From positions 1 to 5,006 of the forward strand of contig JAUIHA010000078.1 in the NCBI GenBank assembly GCA_030432505.1: DNA of 5,006 bases, written 5' to 3'. Positions 4,370-5,006 of the stretch are shown piece by piece. The stretch's first letter is position 1; every line of letters begins with the position of its first letter. A model generated the notes under the pieces. It did not search any database and was not told the DNA's origin. It was given only the letters and a program-made list of their open reading frames with translations. This DNA comes from a bacterium. Its GTDB lineage: Bacteria > Babelota > Babeliae > Babelales > RVW-14. The position numbers and the translations under genes are program-made.

Positions 4370-4798
4370 ATGAAGATTTATAAACACCCACTAATACTCG
4401 TAATCGTTATCACCTTCTTAGGAAATTATGCCTATGCAATAGAACAGCCTAAAAAGCTCCAAGGAGTTGCTCCCGAGGTTGCCTCTCTTGCAAACATATG
4501 GCAAGCACATGTCACTTATGCTGAATGCAAAGAAATTTATAAAAAATCATGTGAAGATGAGGAGCGCATTAATACGATGGGCATTCAAGATCCAGAACTT
4601 ATTGCCCGCGTTCAAGAACGCAAATTTTATGCACTCAATAAAATGAAAGAAATAGAAAAAGAGAATAGCAGTGTCAGTAATTTCAATGTTGAACTTCCAT
4701 GGAAACGAATAATCAAATGGAGCACAGGAGCAGTACTTACACTTCTTATTGGCTATGTAATCTATAAGAAAGCTAAAGATAAAAAAGCGACGAAGTAA
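4370..4798 (+). CDS. Secreted protein with C-terminal membrane anchor, unknown function, 142 aa
   Basis: Residues 1-23 form a clear signal peptide: a basic start, the hydrophobic core PLILVIVITFLG, and an A-Y-A motif that predicts cleavage before Ile24. The mature part (24-110) looks helical and charged, with ECKEIYKKSCEDEE (52-65) carrying two cysteines (53 and 61) eight residues apart that could form a disulphide outside the cytoplasm. A second hydrophobic segment, about 115-132 (KWSTGAVLTLLIGYVIY), is followed by a Lys-rich tail (KKAKDKKATK). This predicts a protein facing the periplasm with its tail in the cytoplasm. No family is recognised. AAAAAGAG (4353-4360) lies 9 bases before the ATG as a modest ribosome site. 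Its TAA stop shares one base with the start of the nitrilase-family gene, so the two are probably translated as a coupled pair. Confidence 0.85.
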   Translation: MKIYKHPLILVIVITFLGNYAYAIEQPKKLQGVAPEVASLANIWQAHVTYAECKEIYKKSCEDEERINTMGIQDPELIARVQERKFYALNKMKEIEKENSSVSNFNVELPWKRIIKWSTGAVLTLLIGYVIYKKAKDKKATK

Positions 4799-5006
4799 TG
4801 AATACTTTTACCATCGCCCTTCTACAACTCAAACCATCACATTCAACAGAAGAAAATCTACAACGTGGTCTTGATGCTTGTAAACAAGCAAAGCTGCAAG
4901 ATGCGGACTTGGCACTTTTTCCAGAGATGTGGTCTATCGGATACGAAAAATCGTTAATGGTTGCTGAAAATGCACTCAATCATTCAAGTAATTTTATCCA
5001 AGCATT
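4798..5006 (+). CDS. Carbon-nitrogen hydrolase (nitrilase superfamily), N-terminal part, cut by window edge
   Basis: The ATG at 4798 overlaps the upstream TAA as TAATG and opens a frame that runs off the right edge after 69 codons. The start, MNTFTIALLQLKPSHSTEEN, is the typical first strand and helix of the nitrilase superfamily (X-A-L-(X)-Q-(X)-(X)-P ... (X)-N). LALFPEMWSIGYE (38-50) holds the first catalytic residue, Glu43, of the expected Glu-Lys-Cys triad. Members hydrolyse nitriles, amides or carbamoyl groups. Candidates include omega-amidase, deaminated-glutathione amidase and N-carbamoylputrescine amidase, but the Lys and Cys regions that would separate them lie outside the window. 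No signal peptide is seen, so it should be cytoplasmic. There is no strong Shine-Dalgarno sequence, which fits coupling to the gene before it. Confidence 0.88.
   Translation, partial: MNTFTIALLQLKPSHSTEENLQRGLDACKQAKLQDADLALFPEMWSIGYEKSLMVAENALNHSSNFIQA

Noticed and set aside
4457..4485. Cluster of small 4-bp inverted repeats (CTCC/GGAG/CTCC and GAGG/CCTC) in the 142-aa gene
   Set aside because: Stems are too short and overlap each other, consistent with chance in coding sequence.

Overview
This is an AT-rich bacterial window carrying a housekeeping ribosome/tRNA-modification block on the left and a set of small envelope proteins on the right. The left block follows the widely conserved order ffh - rpsP - khpA - (rimM missing) - trmD - rplS. 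Three features narrow the source: TrmD is fused to a second SPOUT methyltransferase domain of the Tm1570 type, rimM is absent from its usual slot, and small signal-peptide or lipoprotein genes follow directly. Lipoprotein and exported proteins suggest a diderm, possibly from a reduced or host-associated lineage such as Dependentiae (TM6). That placement is a tentative impression and not proven here. TGA, TAA and TAG all serve as stops, so the standard bacterial code applies.

Layout: bases 1-77 hold the last codons of ffh (SRP protein). rpsP (S16) starts at 176 and khpA (KH-domain RNA-binding protein) at 542. A terminator-like hairpin at 807-846 lies immediately before trmD (856-2214). A near-consensus sigma70-type promoter (2204-2232) overlaps the trmD stop codon and should drive rplS (L19, 2293-2703). 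Only 14 bases later comes a lipoprotein gene (2718-3242), which contains a perfect 13-bp inverted repeat near its 5' end. It overlaps a 34-residue single-membrane-segment ORF (3239-3343). That ORF runs head-on into a minus-strand pair, with one base between the opposing stop codons. The pair is a 216-aa exported or anchored protein (4217-3567) and a 71-aa two-helix membrane protein (3560-3345). A divergent intergenic region of about 150 bases (4218-4369) separates this pair from a plus-strand pair: a 142-aa protein with a signal peptide and a C-terminal membrane anchor, and, overlapping it by one base, the start of a nitrilase-family (carbon-nitrogen hydrolase) gene cut by the right edge.

The left genes act together in protein synthesis: ribosomal subunit components (S16, L19), an RNA chaperone (KhpA), m1G37 tRNA modification (TrmD), and membrane targeting of nascent chains (Ffh). 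The Tm1570 half of TrmD adds a probable second RNA methyltransferase activity. The right-hand proteins are mostly uncharacterised envelope proteins. No mobile element, CRISPR array, tRNA or rRNA is visible. The points most worth following are the bifunctional TrmD with altered active-site positions, the hairpins that sit at gene starts instead of gene ends, and the unannotated micro-ORF.
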